Source: Elusimicrobiota bacterium
GTDB lineage: Bacteria; Elusimicrobiota; Elusimicrobia; JACQPE01
DNA: 36,337 nt
Assembly: GCA_016205025.1 (NCBI GenBank)
Contig: JACQJO010000086.1
Span: 1-36,337, forward strand
Direction of reading: 5' to 3'
Positions 1-8,443 of the stretch are shown one piece after another. A program made the translations under genes and the position numbers. Numbering within the stretch: the stretch's first letter is position 1; every line of letters starts with the position of its first letter. The notes beneath the pieces were generated by a model. It worked only from the letters and a program-made list of their open reading frames with translations. It was not told the origin of the DNA and made no database searches.

Positions 1-140
1 CAGTCGGAGAGCCGTATGCCTTAATTGGGCCTGTACGGTTCGATGAGGAGGAGCAGGCAACCGAAATCGCTGGGACTCCGATAGCCGCGTGCGGCTTCCT
101 TGGTTTTCTATGGTTCACGGTGCCTGCTCCTTACTCTCCT
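1..140 (+). mobile_element. 3' end of a group II intron (domains V and VI)
   Basis: Positions 9-41 have the form of a group II intron domain V: an outer stem GAGCCGTA (9-16) paired with TACGGTTC (34-41), the AGC catalytic triad at 10-12, and a short apical stem closed over an AU-rich loop. Known bacterial domain V sequences such as that of Lactococcus Ll.LtrB share the GAGCCGTA...TACGGTTC frame. Downstream, GGAGCAGGCA (50-59) is the exact complement of TGCCTGCTCC (121-130). This gives a domain VI-like stem, followed by TTACTCTCC with a candidate branch-point A at 133. The 3' end is placed near 139-140 by analogy with introns ending in ACTCTAC; the expected terminal AY is not clear here. The apical part of domain VI is unusually long and holds a small hairpin (AGCCGC/GCGGCT). 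The reverse transcriptase would lie to the left, outside the window. Domain V is fairly certain; the exact boundary is not. Confidence 0.62.
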
Positions 141-951
141 GTTTTTCGATTTTTGTTGACAGAATATTCGACGCCGGGGATGCCTCGCGGTTTTGAATGC
201 GAACCAGCAGTTCTTTGCCCATGTCCATATAGGCCTGGGCCCCCGGCGACTTGGGCGCATAAAGATGGATGGGCATGGAAAAGCTGGGAGCCTCGGCTAA
301 TCGCACATTTCTTGGAACAACGCTATCCCAGGTGAGGCCGGGAAAAAACTCCCGAACCTCTTTGATTACGGCTTGCGTCAACTGCAATCGCGGATCAAAC
401 ATGGTAAACACAATGCCTAGGATTTTTAAATCAGGATTTAGCGTTTCCTTAACTCTCTGGATCGTTTGTGTCAGCATAGAGAGTCCCTCAAGGGCGTAAT
501 ATTCCGGCAGCATGGGGATTAAAACGTAGTTGGCGGCCGAAAGAGCATTGACGGTTAAAAGACCGAGGGATGGAGGGCAATCAATCAGGACATATTTATA
601 CATTGAGGCGAGCGGCGAGAGGGCCGCACCAAGCCGGCGCTCGCGATTATCCAAGTCCTTCAACATTAATTCAATGCCGATAAGGTTGGAAGACGAAGGC
701 AAAAGATCAAGGAATTCAATTTTGGTGGGAGCCAGAGCCGAAAAAACCAAAGAAGAATCAAGCAGGGTGTCCGAAACATCATAGTGCGAAGGATCTGAAA
801 AACCGATTCCGCTGGTGAGATTAGACTGGGAATCCAGATCAATGGCGAGTGTTTCCTGGGCAAGGTAAGCCAAAGAAACGCTTAGGTTAAGAGCGGTGGT
901 GGTTTTACCCACGCCGCCTTTTTGGTTGACAACGGCGATGATTTCGGACAT
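115..951 (-). CDS. parA: ParA/Soj-family chromosome-partitioning ATPase
   Basis: ParA ATPase, which works with ParB and parS sites to segregate the origin region of the chromosome. The start is the ATG at 951, giving MSEIIAVVNQKGGVGKTT with the deviant Walker A motif KGGVGKTT at residues 11-18. AIDLDSQSNL is the A' motif and LIDCPPSLGLLTVNAL the Walker B region. The reading frame stays open upstream of 951, but that extension lacks the family N-terminus. The gene is last in the run NUDIX > mnmG > rhomboid > parA, 13 bp after the rhomboid stop. The last 25 or so residues are a polar tail. The final seven or eight codons and the stop lie in sequence that looks like domain VI of a group II intron, so the natural C-terminus may have been replaced. 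No parB follows in the window. The family call is secure. Confidence 0.93.
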   Translation of the reverse strand: MSEIIAVVNQKGGVGKTTTALNLSVSLAYLAQETLAIDLDSQSNLTSGIGFSDPSHYDVSDTLLDSSLVFSALAPTKIEFLDLLPSSSNLIGIELMLKDLDNRERRLGAALSPLASMYKYVLIDCPPSLGLLTVNALSAANYVLIPMLPEYYALEGLSMLTQTIQRVKETLNPDLKILGIVFTMFDPRLQLTQAVIKEVREFFPGLTWDSVVPRNVRLAEAPSFSMPIHLYAPKSPGAQAYMDMGKELLVRIQNREASPASNILSTKIEKQESKEQAP

Positions 952-964
952 GGCGTGCAGTAAG

Positions 965-1606
965 TTACCTAAAAATGAGGGCGTAGAGCAAGCCGCAAAC
1001 AAATCCGCCCACGTGCGCCCACCAAGCTACACCACCGCTTGCGGCGTAGGCGCTAGGGGTTGCGTACCCTAATAAGAATTGATAGAGAAACCATATTCCC
1101 AAAAATACGGCGGCCGGCAGCTTGGCGGTGTACCCAAAAAATCCAAACATGGGTATCCAGGTGACAATCTTGGCTTTGGGGTAAAAAACAAAGTAAGCGC
1201 CCAGAACCCCCGCGATGCTGCCGGAAGCTCCAACCAATGGAACACCGAGTTGAGGAACAAGAAAAATTTGAACAAGACAGGAAATGACGCCGCAAGCAAG
1301 ATAAAAGACCAGAAATTTGAGATGCCCAAGCCTGGACTCCACGTTATCCCCGAAGATCATTAAAAACCACATATTGCCCAGGACATGCCCAAAGCCGCCG
1401 TGCAGAAATTGGTAAGTGATCAGGGTGTGAAGGCGGCTGACAGGATCATGCAGGAACAAACTGCCCAGAAAGGCATAGTTTTCAAAAAACAGCTCCGTAT
1501 TGGTTCGCCAAAAAGCATAAAAAAAGACCGCTATGTTGACCAAGATTAGGGCATTTCTGATCCAGGGGATTTTTTTAGAAGGATTTTGATCTTTAAGAGG
1601 GATCAC
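965..1606 (-). CDS. Rhomboid-family intramembrane serine protease
   Basis: A 213-residue integral membrane protein with about six hydrophobic segments. The catalytic serine is S128 in GASGSIAG, and the paired histidine is H198 in WWAHVGGF. An [12 protein letters not shown] stretch near residue 69 matches the conserved region around the second membrane helix. Rhomboids cut membrane-anchored substrates within or next to the bilayer; no substrate can be inferred here. The start is a GTG at 1606 that overlaps the mnmG stop as GTGA, so translation is probably coupled. It sits between mnmG and parA, where many bacteria have rsmG (gidB). Both catalytic residues are present, so the enzyme should be active. 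Confidence 0.9.
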   Translation of the reverse strand: MIPLKDQNPSKKIPWIRNALILVNIAVFFYAFWRTNTELFFENYAFLGSLFLHDPVSRLHTLITYQFLHGGFGHVLGNMWFLMIFGDNVESRLGHLKFLVFYLACGVISCLVQIFLVPQLGVPLVGASGSIAGVLGAYFVFYPKAKIVTWIPMFGFFGYTAKLPAAVFLGIWFLYQFLLGYATPSAYAASGGVAWWAHVGGFVCGLLYALIFR

Positions 1607-3432
1607 GAGTCTTTGGTTTCACGTGAAACGATTTCGCGCCGGTTTTTTTCAAGATAAACCCATAAAACCTGAATATCGGAGGGCGTAACGCCAGGGATAC
1701 GGCGGGCTTGGCCCAGGGTCTGGGGTCGGATTCTGCCCAGTTTTTGTCGGCTTTCGGTCAGCAAGTTGGAGACAGTTTCATAGATGAAATGATCCGGAAT
1801 TTTGACATGATCAAATTTATCCATACGGTCAATTTCTTGGCGTTCCCGCTGAAGGTATCCTTTGTATTTATCCTGGATTTCTATTTCCAGTAAAATTTTA
1901 TTTTTGGTCCAAGGTCCAAGGTCTTCATCGGGTATCCGGCCGGTAGAAACCGCGTTTCTGTATTTTTCAAACCAGGAGTAGATAGAATCCGAAATCAGTC
2001 CAAGCTGATGGCCGTAATCCATTAGGCGCAGATCCGAATTGCTCCAGCGCAGATGCAGGCGGTATTCGGCTCGTGAGGTGAACATTCGGTAGGGTTCATC
2101 CGTGCCTTTGGTGACCAAATCATCGATCAAGACTCCTAAATAAGCCTCGCTTCGTCTTAAAACAAAAGAATGTTTCATGTGAAACTTTAATGCGGCATTG
2201 ACGCCAGCCATAAAACCTTGTCCGGCCGCCTCCTCGTAACCGGTGGTGCCATTGATCTGCCCGGCAAAGAAGAGACCCTCAATAGTTTTGGTTTCGAGCG
2301 TCGGCTTAAGCTGGGTGGGCGGGCAGAGATCATATTCAACGGCATAACCAGGCCGGACCATTTCAGCTTTTTCAAGGCCGGGGATGGTTTTAAGCACATC
2401 CAACTGAACGTCCTCCGGCATGCTGGTGAAAAGGCCGTTGACGTAATACTCTTTGGTGTTATAACCCTCAGGCTCAAGGAAAATTTGATGCCTATCTTTT
2501 TTCGGGAATTTAACCACTTTATCCTCGAAAGAAGGGCAGTACCGGGGTCCGATGGATTTAATTTTTCCGGAGTAAAGCGGGGAGCGGTGCAGGTTGGTTT
2601 CCACCACTTCCTTGGTTTTTTTGTTAGTCCAGGTGATCCAACAAGGAATTTGATCGAGAGAAGGCGAGTTGGGATAGGGCTGCCAATTGTCCCCGTCATG
2701 AAACAGGCGCTGTTTTGGAGAATGTTTCATGTGAAACGTTGTACGAAAAGAGAATGGTCGTGGCGGCTCATCTCCGGGTTGAATACCGCATTTCGAGAAG
2801 TCAATGCTTCGGCCATTGATTCGCATGGGTGTGCCTGTTTTGAATCGAACGATTTCAAATCCAAGATCAAGCAGTGATTCGGAAAGAGAGGATGGTTCTG
2901 ATCCGGCGCGACCGGCGGGCTGGGTGTGCAAACCGTAATGAGTCAGCCCTTTAAGGAATGTTCCGGTGGTGACAATGACTGATTTTGAGTTGTATATATT
3001 ATCACGTTTTGTCTTTATTCCACATATTTTTCCATTTTTTACCAAAATTTCTAAAGCCTCATCCTGCTTAATATCTAGATTTTCCTGTTCCTCGGCAACC
3101 AATTTCATGGTGAATTGGTACAGTTTCTTGTCGCATTGAGCCCGGGGAGACCAGACAGCTTCACCTTTGCCGATGTTGAGCAGTTTGAACTGCAGGCCGG
3201 TTCGGTCTGTGTTTTTAGCCATTTCGCCGCCCATGGCGTCAATTTCACACACGATTTGACCCTTAGCCAGCCCACCAATGGAGGGGTTGCAGGACATCTG
3301 CCCTATGGTATCCAGGTTTTGGGTTAACAGGAGGGTGGGTACGCCCATGCGCGCCGAAGCCAGCGCCGCCTCGCAGCCGGCATGCCCGGCGCCAATGACG
3401 ACCACCCCGTATTCCTTGGGAAAAATGAACAT
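1603..3432 (-). CDS. mnmG: tRNA uridine-5-carboxymethylaminomethyl modification enzyme MnmG (GidA)
   Basis: FAD-dependent subunit of the MnmE-MnmG complex, which installs the cmnm5 group on U34 of several tRNAs. The 609-residue length is normal. The N-terminus carries the FAD Rossmann motif [43 protein letters not shown] follows near residue 47, with further signatures PGYAVEYDL and [16 protein letters not shown]. The C-terminal helical region, ending with [17 protein letters not shown], binds tRNA and MnmE. The start at 3432 is 12 bp from the stop of the NUDIX gene, so the two are probably one transcript. Three parS-like palindromes lie inside this coding sequence. MnmE is not in the window. 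Confidence 0.97.
   Translation of the reverse strand: MFIFPKEYGVVVIGAGHAGCEAALASARMGVPTLLLTQNLDTIGQMSCNPSIGGLAKGQIVCEIDAMGGEMAKNTDRTGLQFKLLNIGKGEAVWSPRAQCDKKLYQFTMKLVAEEQENLDIKQDEALEILVKNGKICGIKTKRDNIYNSKSVIVTTGTFLKGLTHYGLHTQPAGRAGSEPSSLSESLLDLGFEIVRFKTGTPMRINGRSIDFSKCGIQPGDEPPRPFSFRTTFHMKHSPKQRLFHDGDNWQPYPNSPSLDQIPCWITWTNKKTKEVVETNLHRSPLYSGKIKSIGPRYCPSFEDKVVKFPKKDRHQIFLEPEGYNTKEYYVNGLFTSMPEDVQLDVLKTIPGLEKAEMVRPGYAVEYDLCPPTQLKPTLETKTIEGLFFAGQINGTTGYEEAAGQGFMAGVNAALKFHMKHSFVLRRSEAYLGVLIDDLVTKGTDEPYRMFTSRAEYRLHLRWSNSDLRLMDYGHQLGLISDSIYSWFEKYRNAVSTGRIPDEDLGPWTKNKILLEIEIQDKYKGYLQRERQEIDRMDKFDHVKIPDHFIYETVSNLLTESRQKLGRIRPQTLGQARRIPGVTPSDIQVLWVYLEKNRREIVSRETKDS
1615..1630. promoter_or_regulatory. 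parS-like ParB-binding site 1
   Basis: GGTTTCACGTGAAACG contains the perfect 14-bp palindrome GTTTCACGTGAAAC and matches 14 of 16 positions of the widely conserved parS consensus TGTTTCACGTGAAACA. It lies at the 3' end of mnmG, about 660 bp from parA. The match, the symmetry and the setting make this the best of the three sites. Confidence 0.85.
2171..2186. promoter_or_regulatory. parS-like ParB-binding site 2
   Basis: TGTTTCATGTGAAACT matches the parS consensus at 14 of 16 positions. The differences are CATGTG for CACGTG at the centre and the last base. It lies inside mnmG, where it encodes the K-F-H-M-K-H-S stretch near residue 420, so it is kept within the limits set by coding. Confidence 0.75.
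2723..2738. promoter_or_regulatory. parS-like ParB-binding site 3
   Basis: TGTTTCATGTGAAACG is again 14 of 16 to the parS consensus, with the same central CATGTG as site 2. It lies inside mnmG and encodes another F-H-M-K-H-S stretch. Three sites within 1.1 kb beside parA indicate a ParB-loading centre rather than chance matches. Confidence 0.75.
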
Positions 3433-3444
3433 GGTCCTTCTATT

Positions 3445-4032
3445 TTATTGGTAAGGATTCAGATTGAATGTTTTGATGGTTAAAATCGCGATCACCGACT
3501 TGGCATCCTGGATTTTACCTGTTTTGATCAAATCCACAACCTTGGAAAATTTGATGGGGAAAGGTTCTAAAAATTCATCTTCCTCTCGGTCGGGCTCTTT
3601 ATACACCAAATTCCATGCCATGTAGATATGCATGGTTTCGGTGGCGAAGGCTGGAGTCGGCCAGAAGGAAAAAATACGTTTTATCTTGCGTGGCCAATAC
3701 CCTGTTTCTTCCAAGAGTTCGCGCTTGGCGCAGGTTAGAGGGGATTCGTTGGGGTCGATTTTGCCGGCCGGGATTTCCAGAATGGTTTTTCCCACCGGGT
3801 AACGGTGCTGGCGCAGGATTAAAATTTCCTTTTTATTGAGAAACGGCACAACGGTGACCGCGCCCGGGTGCTTCATATAGTCGCGGATGGCCCGCCGGCC
3901 GTCGGGTAACCGCACCACGTCTTGGTAAAAGTCGACGGCGCTTCCGCGATGAACGCGGGTGCTTTTTATTTTCTTTTCAACAAGGCCGGCCACGGTGTCA
4001 TTGTATCGTTTGCGGTGAAATTTTGAAAACAA
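3445..4032 (-). CDS. NUDIX hydrolase, probable ADP-ribose pyrophosphatase
   Basis: A soluble NUDIX enzyme of up to 195 residues with a complete Nudix box: a glycine in AGKIDPNE, then REL, then EETGY, fitting GX5EX7REUXEEXGU. The upstream IPAG and the WPTPAFATETMHIYMA segment resemble ADP-ribose/ADP-sugar pyrophosphatases (NudF/YffH type), which cut ADP-ribose to AMP and ribose-5-phosphate. Substrate choice in this family is hard to read from sequence, so NudF is an inference. The longest frame begins with a TTG at 4032 and no clear Shine-Dalgarno site; a GTG at 3993 is a plausible shorter start. It is first in the minus-strand run that continues with mnmG, rhomboid and parA. It diverges from dnaE across about 50 bp. 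Confidence 0.9.
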   Translation of the reverse strand: MFSKFHRKRYNDTVAGLVEKKIKSTRVHRGSAVDFYQDVVRLPDGRRAIRDYMKHPGAVTVVPFLNKKEILILRQHRYPVGKTILEIPAGKIDPNESPLTCAKRELLEETGYWPRKIKRIFSFWPTPAFATETMHIYMAWNLVYKEPDREEDEFLEPFPIKFSKVVDLIKTGKIQDAKSVIAILTIKTFNLNPYQ

Positions 4033-4050
4033 TCCGCTATTTGGTTTAAT
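4023..4050 (+). promoter_or_regulatory. Candidate sigma70-type promoter of dnaE
   Basis: TTGAAA (4023-4028) and TTTAAT (4045-4050) are separated by 16 bp, each one mismatch from consensus. Transcription would start near 4057, some 26 nt before the dnaE ATG. It overlaps the proposed TTG start of the divergent NUDIX gene. Confidence 0.45.
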
Positions 4051-4082
4051 GGTTTTTCTATTGCGCCCGGCAAGCGTAAACC

Positions 4083-7000
4083 ATGAGTAAACCTCAATTC
4101 GTTCATCTGCACGCCCATACTGATTATTCTTTGTTGGATGGCTGTGCGAGATTCGCCAACGAAAAGGGCGAGCCGACCGCGATGATGGATCAGTTGAAAA
4201 AATGGGGCTTCACCCATCAGGCCATCACGGATCACGGCAACCTTTTCGGAGCGGTGGAGTTTTATCGGGCCTGCGAATCTTCGGGCATCACGCCCATTGT
4301 CGGCTGTGAATTATACGTGGCCAGCGGTTCGCGGTTGGATAAGGGGCCGGCCAAGGACGAGGAAAATCCTCAAAAGTCCGGGATTAATCATTTAACGGTT
4401 TTAGCCAGAAACAATGAGGGCTACCAAAATTTAATTGAGCTGGTGACGCGGGCGTCGCTGGAAGGTTTTTATTACAAGCCAAGGGTGGACAAGGAACTGC
4501 TGGCCCAGTATTCCCAGGGACTCATGGCCTTGTCGGGCTGTTTAAAGGGCGAGGTGGCTCAAGCCATCATGTCCGGAAAAGAGGACCTGGCCGTTAGCCG
4601 CGCCATGAAACTGGCTGAAATTTTTGGACCCGGCAATTTTTATTTGGAAGTGATGGATCATGGCCTGGAAGCGCAACAAAACGTGGCCAAAACCCTGTTC
4701 GATATAGCCAAAAAAACTAATTTGCCGATGGTGGCCACCAATGATTGCCACTATTTTAAGAAGGAAGAGGCGCAGGCCCACGACGCTCTTTTATGCATCG
4801 GAACCGGCAAAAAAGTGACGGACGCCGCGCGCATGCGCTATGCTTCGCAGGAGTTTTATTACAAATCTCCGGAAGAAATGGCCAAGGTTTTCGGGCAGTA
4901 TCCCGAACTGATGAGCAATACCTTAAAAGTGGCTGAAGCGGCGGGCGGTCTTAAGATGTCTTTTAACGAGCTTCACCTTCCGGATTACCATGTCCCCGGC
5001 GGTTATAGCCAGGAGAGCTATCTGGAACATCTTTGCCGGCTGGGCATGAAAGAGCGCTTCCCGGCCGGCGCGCCCCAGAGATACCAAGATCGTTTGGTTT
5101 ACGAGCTGGGAATCATCAAAAAAATGGGATTCCCCGGCTACTTTTTGATCGTGTGGGATTTCATTCATTTCGCCAAAAGAAGCGGAATTCCGGTCGGCCC
5201 GGGGCGGGGTTCCGGCGCCGGCAGTTTGGTGAGCTATTTATTGAGGATTACCTCGGTGGATCCGATCCAGTATGGCCTTCTTTTTGAGAGATTTTTAAAT
5301 CCGGACCGCAGATCCATGCCGGACTTGGATATTGATTTTTCGGATGAAGGGCGCGACGTGGTGATTGGGTACGTGCGCGATAAATACGGATTCACCAATG
5401 TGGCCCAGATCATCACTTTCGGAACCATGCAGAGCCGGGCGGTGATCCGGGATGTTGGACGCGTTTTGGATGTCCCCTTGCCCGAAGTTGACCGCATCGC
5501 CAAATCCATTCCGCACGGATTGACCATTGATCAGGCTTCCAAATCAAGTCCGGATTTTCGCCGCATTTTAGAGGAAAGCGCTTCCGCGCAAAAAATTCTG
5601 CCTTTGGCCCTGAAACTCGAAGGGGTCCGCCGTCATGCCGGCGTTCACGCGGCCGGGACCGTTATCACCAAAGAGCCGGTGACGAAATACGCCCCTCTTT
5701 ATAAAAACAATACCAGCGGCATCATCACCACCGGATTTAATGATGAATCGTTGGTTAACCTCGGGCTTCTTAAGGTGGATTTTTTGGGTCTGCGGACCCT
5801 GACCGTTATTCAGCAAACAGTGGAGCTGATCGAACGTCATCGCAAAATACAAGTCGGCATCGAGAGTATTGCTTACGACGACCCAAAGACTTACGAGCTT
5901 TTAGCCCGCGCGCAAACGGGAGGCGTGTTTCAGTTGGAATCCCGCGGCATGCGCGACTTATTGATTAAGCTGAAACCCACCAAACTTACCGACATCATCG
6001 CCTTGGTTGCTTTGTTTAGGCCGGGACCCATGAAGTGGATCGATGAATTTTGCGCCCGCAAGCACGGCGCCGTCGCGGTCAGCTATGGCCACCCTGTCTT
6101 GGAAGGCATTTTGAAAGAAACTTACGGCATCTGCGTTTATCAAGAACAAGTCATGGAGATCGCCAAGCAGTTGGCGGGATTTACGGCCGGCGAAGCGGAT
6201 AAGTTGCGCAAGGCGATGGGCAAAAAAATACCGGAAGAGCTCGATAAAATGCAGGCCAAGTTCGTGGAGGGGGCCAAAGCCAGAAAGGTTGACGGCGCTT
6301 TTGTTGAGAAACTCTACGAAGACCTCAAGGATTTCGGTCACTACGCTTTTAATAAAAGCCACAGCACCGCTTACGGCATCGTGGCTTATCAAACGGCTTA
6401 CCTGAAGGCTAATTATCCGGTGGAATTTATGACCGCTTTAATCAACAGCGAAATCGGCCGCACCGCTGTCGGCTCGGAGGACAAGGAAAATAAAATCGCC
6501 ACTTATCTTGACGAGGCGCGGCTGATGGGGTTTGCAACGCTGGCTCCTTCCATCAATCATTCGGAAGAGAAATTTTCGATCGAATCCGCCGGCCGCAAGA
6601 TTCGGTTCGGGCTTTTGGCCATCAAAAACGTTGGGGAGGCGTCCGCGCGCGCTATTGTGGAGGAACGCAAAAAAAATGGCCCTTACGGCGATATTGAGAA
6701 TATGTTTCAACGCGTCGCGCGGGAACACTTAAACCGCAAAGTTTTTGAATCTTTCGCCAAAGCCGGAGCGTTGGACGACAACCTGGCGGGTCAATCGGTC
6801 AGCGCCAAGCGCGCGCAGTTTTTGCAGGACCTGGACCATTTGATCGAGCATTACGCCAACCCCCAGGGAGAAATGTTGTTTGATTTGGGCATGACACTTC
6901 CCCAGAGGCCGCCGGTTGACCCCAAGGAGGAGGACGTCCTCGTGTGGGAGAAGGAGGTTTTGGGGGTGTACCTGACGTTTCATCCTCTTGATGGATGGCG

Positions 7001-7646
7001 CGATGTGCTTGGGGCCGTTAAGACCGCGACGATAACGGACTTGAGGAATTTACGCGAGGGGGCGCCCGTTCATTTATTGGGGTTGATCAGCTCGGTAAAA
7101 AAACTTGTTTCCAAAAAAAGCGGCCAGGCTTGGGCCCGGTTAAGACTGGAAGATTTAAGCGGCGTGGCGGAGGTTGTGTTGTTTCCGCGCCTTTACGCCG
7201 CGGTTAAGCCCGAGATTTTACGGCAAGGGGCGGTTGTTTGCGTTTCCGGCCGCGTTTCAAGCGCGCTCTCGGGCGACGAAGCGTCCGGACTTGATGCCGG
7301 CGGGGCCGGCACGCAGGAAATTTTAGCCGACGAAATTTCGTTTGCGGAAGACTTCTTGGGATCCAGGATCGCGCGCCTGGACCTTGCCTTGGGAGACGCG
7401 GGTGAGGAAAAACTTTTAAGCGTTAAGAATATTTTGGAAACCGCTCCCGGGGGAGAATCCGCGGTTTGCTTGGTTGCCCGGCATTCGGACGCGGCCGGGC
7501 CCGGCGATGTGTTGGTGGAATATCCCAAGAGAATCCAAGTCAATCGGGAAACAGTGACCAGGTTAGGCGGCGCGCTTGAGCGAAATAGTATTATTTTGGT
7601 GCCCAAGCACAATAAAAATGGCCACACTTCGCGCCGAGATTTTTAA
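4083..7646 (+). CDS. dnaE: DNA polymerase III alpha subunit (DnaE)
   Basis: Replicative DNA polymerase III catalytic subunit, 1187 residues, the usual DnaE length. Domains in order: an N-terminal PHP domain beginning HLHAHTDYSLLDG with metal-binding histidines; the palm with catalytic aspartates in PDLDIDF near residues 413-417; a third aspartate in KVDFLGL near 565; the fingers and tandem HhH region (FNKSHSTAYGIVAYQTAYLKA); and a C-terminal OB fold (VHLLGLISSVKK onward, near 993). A weakly conserved tail follows. There is no proofreading exonuclease domain, so this is DnaE rather than PolC. A good promoter lies just upstream but no clear Shine-Dalgarno site does. Its end overlaps the next gene by 29 bp in another frame. 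Confidence 0.97.
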   Translation: MSKPQFVHLHAHTDYSLLDGCARFANEKGEPTAMMDQLKKWGFTHQAITDHGNLFGAVEFYRACESSGITPIVGCELYVASGSRLDKGPAKDEENPQKSGINHLTVLARNNEGYQNLIELVTRASLEGFYYKPRVDKELLAQYSQGLMALSGCLKGEVAQAIMSGKEDLAVSRAMKLAEIFGPGNFYLEVMDHGLEAQQNVAKTLFDIAKKTNLPMVATNDCHYFKKEEAQAHDALLCIGTGKKVTDAARMRYASQEFYYKSPEEMAKVFGQYPELMSNTLKVAEAAGGLKMSFNELHLPDYHVPGGYSQESYLEHLCRLGMKERFPAGAPQRYQDRLVYELGIIKKMGFPGYFLIVWDFIHFAKRSGIPVGPGRGSGAGSLVSYLLRITSVDPIQYGLLFERFLNPDRRSMPDLDIDFSDEGRDVVIGYVRDKYGFTNVAQIITFGTMQSRAVIRDVGRVLDVPLPEVDRIAKSIPHGLTIDQASKSSPDFRRILEESASAQKILPLALKLEGVRRHAGVHAAGTVITKEPVTKYAPLYKNNTSGIITTGFNDESLVNLGLLKVDFLGLRTLTVIQQTVELIERHRKIQVGIESIAYDDPKTYELLARAQTGGVFQLESRGMRDLLIKLKPTKLTDIIALVALFRPGPMKWIDEFCARKHGAVAVSYGHPVLEGILKETYGICVYQEQVMEIAKQLAGFTAGEADKLRKAMGKKIPEELDKMQAKFVEGAKARKVDGAFVEKLYEDLKDFGHYAFNKSHSTAYGIVAYQTAYLKANYPVEFMTALINSEIGRTAVGSEDKENKIATYLDEARLMGFATLAPSINHSEEKFSIESAGRKIRFGLLAIKNVGEASARAIVEERKKNGPYGDIENMFQRVAREHLNRKVFESFAKAGALDDNLAGQSVSAKRAQFLQDLDHLIEHYANPQGEMLFDLGMTLPQRPPVDPKEEDVLVWEKEVLGVYLTFHPLDGWRDVLGAVKTATITDLRNLREGAPVHLLGLISSVKKLVSKKSGQAWARLRLEDLSGVAEVVLFPRLYAAVKPEILRQGAVVCVSGRVSSALSGDEASGLDAGGAGTQEILADEISFAEDFLGSRIARLDLALGDAGEEKLLSVKNILETAPGGESAVCLVARHSDAAGPGDVLVEYPKRIQVNRETVTRLGGALERNSIILVPKHNKNGHTSRRDF

Positions 7647-8397
7647 AGCCCCGGTTTTTTTGGCCGCCGTATTTATATTGATCGGCGGCGATCTAAACGC
7701 CCAGCAAGCCCAGGCGCGGCGAGTGGCTGCGCGGTATCCTTTATCCCTCTATACGGTGATTGATTCGCCGACGGCCGAGGTTTTAGACTACGGCAACTTC
7801 GCTTTTGGCACCCGGTTTTTCAGCAAGGGGGGCCTTCTGCCGCACACCACATTCGGCGTTTTTCAGCGTCTGATGGTCGGTTTTTCGATGGAGCTTGACA
7901 ACTATATCGGTAACGGCGACGTCGATCTGCAACGCCCGGAGCTTCAAGTTAAGCTCCGTTTTTACGACGGAGACCGGTTCCTTCCCGCCGCGGCCATCGG
8001 GTATGACTCCCAGGGTTACCGTTACAATAAAACCATTAAGGCCTATCGAGAGGAAGAACGCGGGCTCTACTTGACCTTGACCCGCGAGATGCTATTTTCC
8101 GGTTTGGAGTGGAGTTTCGGCGGCAATATTTCGGATTTCAAGTCGGACGAGGCGCGCGCCTTTACCAGCGCTTCCTGGATTTCACCGCAATCGAAATTCG
8201 GCCTGACGGTGGAGTATGACAATATTCATCACAAACGCTGGAACCGCCTGAACGCCGGGACCTATTTTTTCCTTTCGCCTTTCGTGCATATGGGTTTTCA
8301 TGTCCGGGATACCCTGGCCACAAAGACCTTGCGCAACTCACCCGAACTGCGCCGCCCCGAACGCGTGATCGATATCCGCTACATCACCAGTTTTTAG
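7618..8397 (+). CDS. Secreted outer-membrane beta-barrel protein, function unknown
   Basis: A protein of about 259 residues with a Sec signal peptide when read from the ATG at 7618: basic MATLRAEIFK, a hydrophobic VFLAAVFILIGG core, and a likely cut near NAQQAQA. The mature part consists of alternating aromatic and polar residues with short turns (FAFGTRFFSKGG, LYLTLTREMLFSGLEWSFGGNISDF) and ends with YITSF. A terminal aromatic residue is typical of outer-membrane barrels. An in-frame ATG at 7576 would push the signal sequence inward and is less likely. The gene overlaps the end of dnaE by 29 bp. I do not recognise a named family; a resemblance to YjbH-type barrels is possible but unproven. 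Confidence 0.75.
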   Translation: MATLRAEIFKAPVFLAAVFILIGGDLNAQQAQARRVAARYPLSLYTVIDSPTAEVLDYGNFAFGTRFFSKGGLLPHTTFGVFQRLMVGFSMELDNYIGNGDVDLQRPELQVKLRFYDGDRFLPAAAIGYDSQGYRYNKTIKAYREEERGLYLTLTREMLFSGLEWSFGGNISDFKSDEARAFTSASWISPQSKFGLTVEYDNIHHKRWNRLNAGTYFFLSPFVHMGFHVRDTLATKTLRNSPELRRPERVIDIRYITSF

Positions 8398-8430
8398 TTT
8401 TCCGCCAAAGAGACCATGCGGCGCGCTACT

Positions 8431-8439
8431 TGTTAAAAT
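8431..8439 (+). promoter_or_regulatory. Extended -10 element in front of serS
   Basis: TGTTAAAAT is an extended -10 (TGN plus TAAAAT). No convincing -35 is visible. Transcription would begin at or next to the serS start codon, giving an almost leaderless mRNA, in line with the missing Shine-Dalgarno site. Confidence 0.4.
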
Positions 8440-8443
8440 CACG

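Noticed and set aside
2218..2877. A 219-codon open frame antisense to mnmG.
   Set aside because: No recognisable protein features; mnmG is certain on the other strand and GC-rich codons leave long antisense frames.
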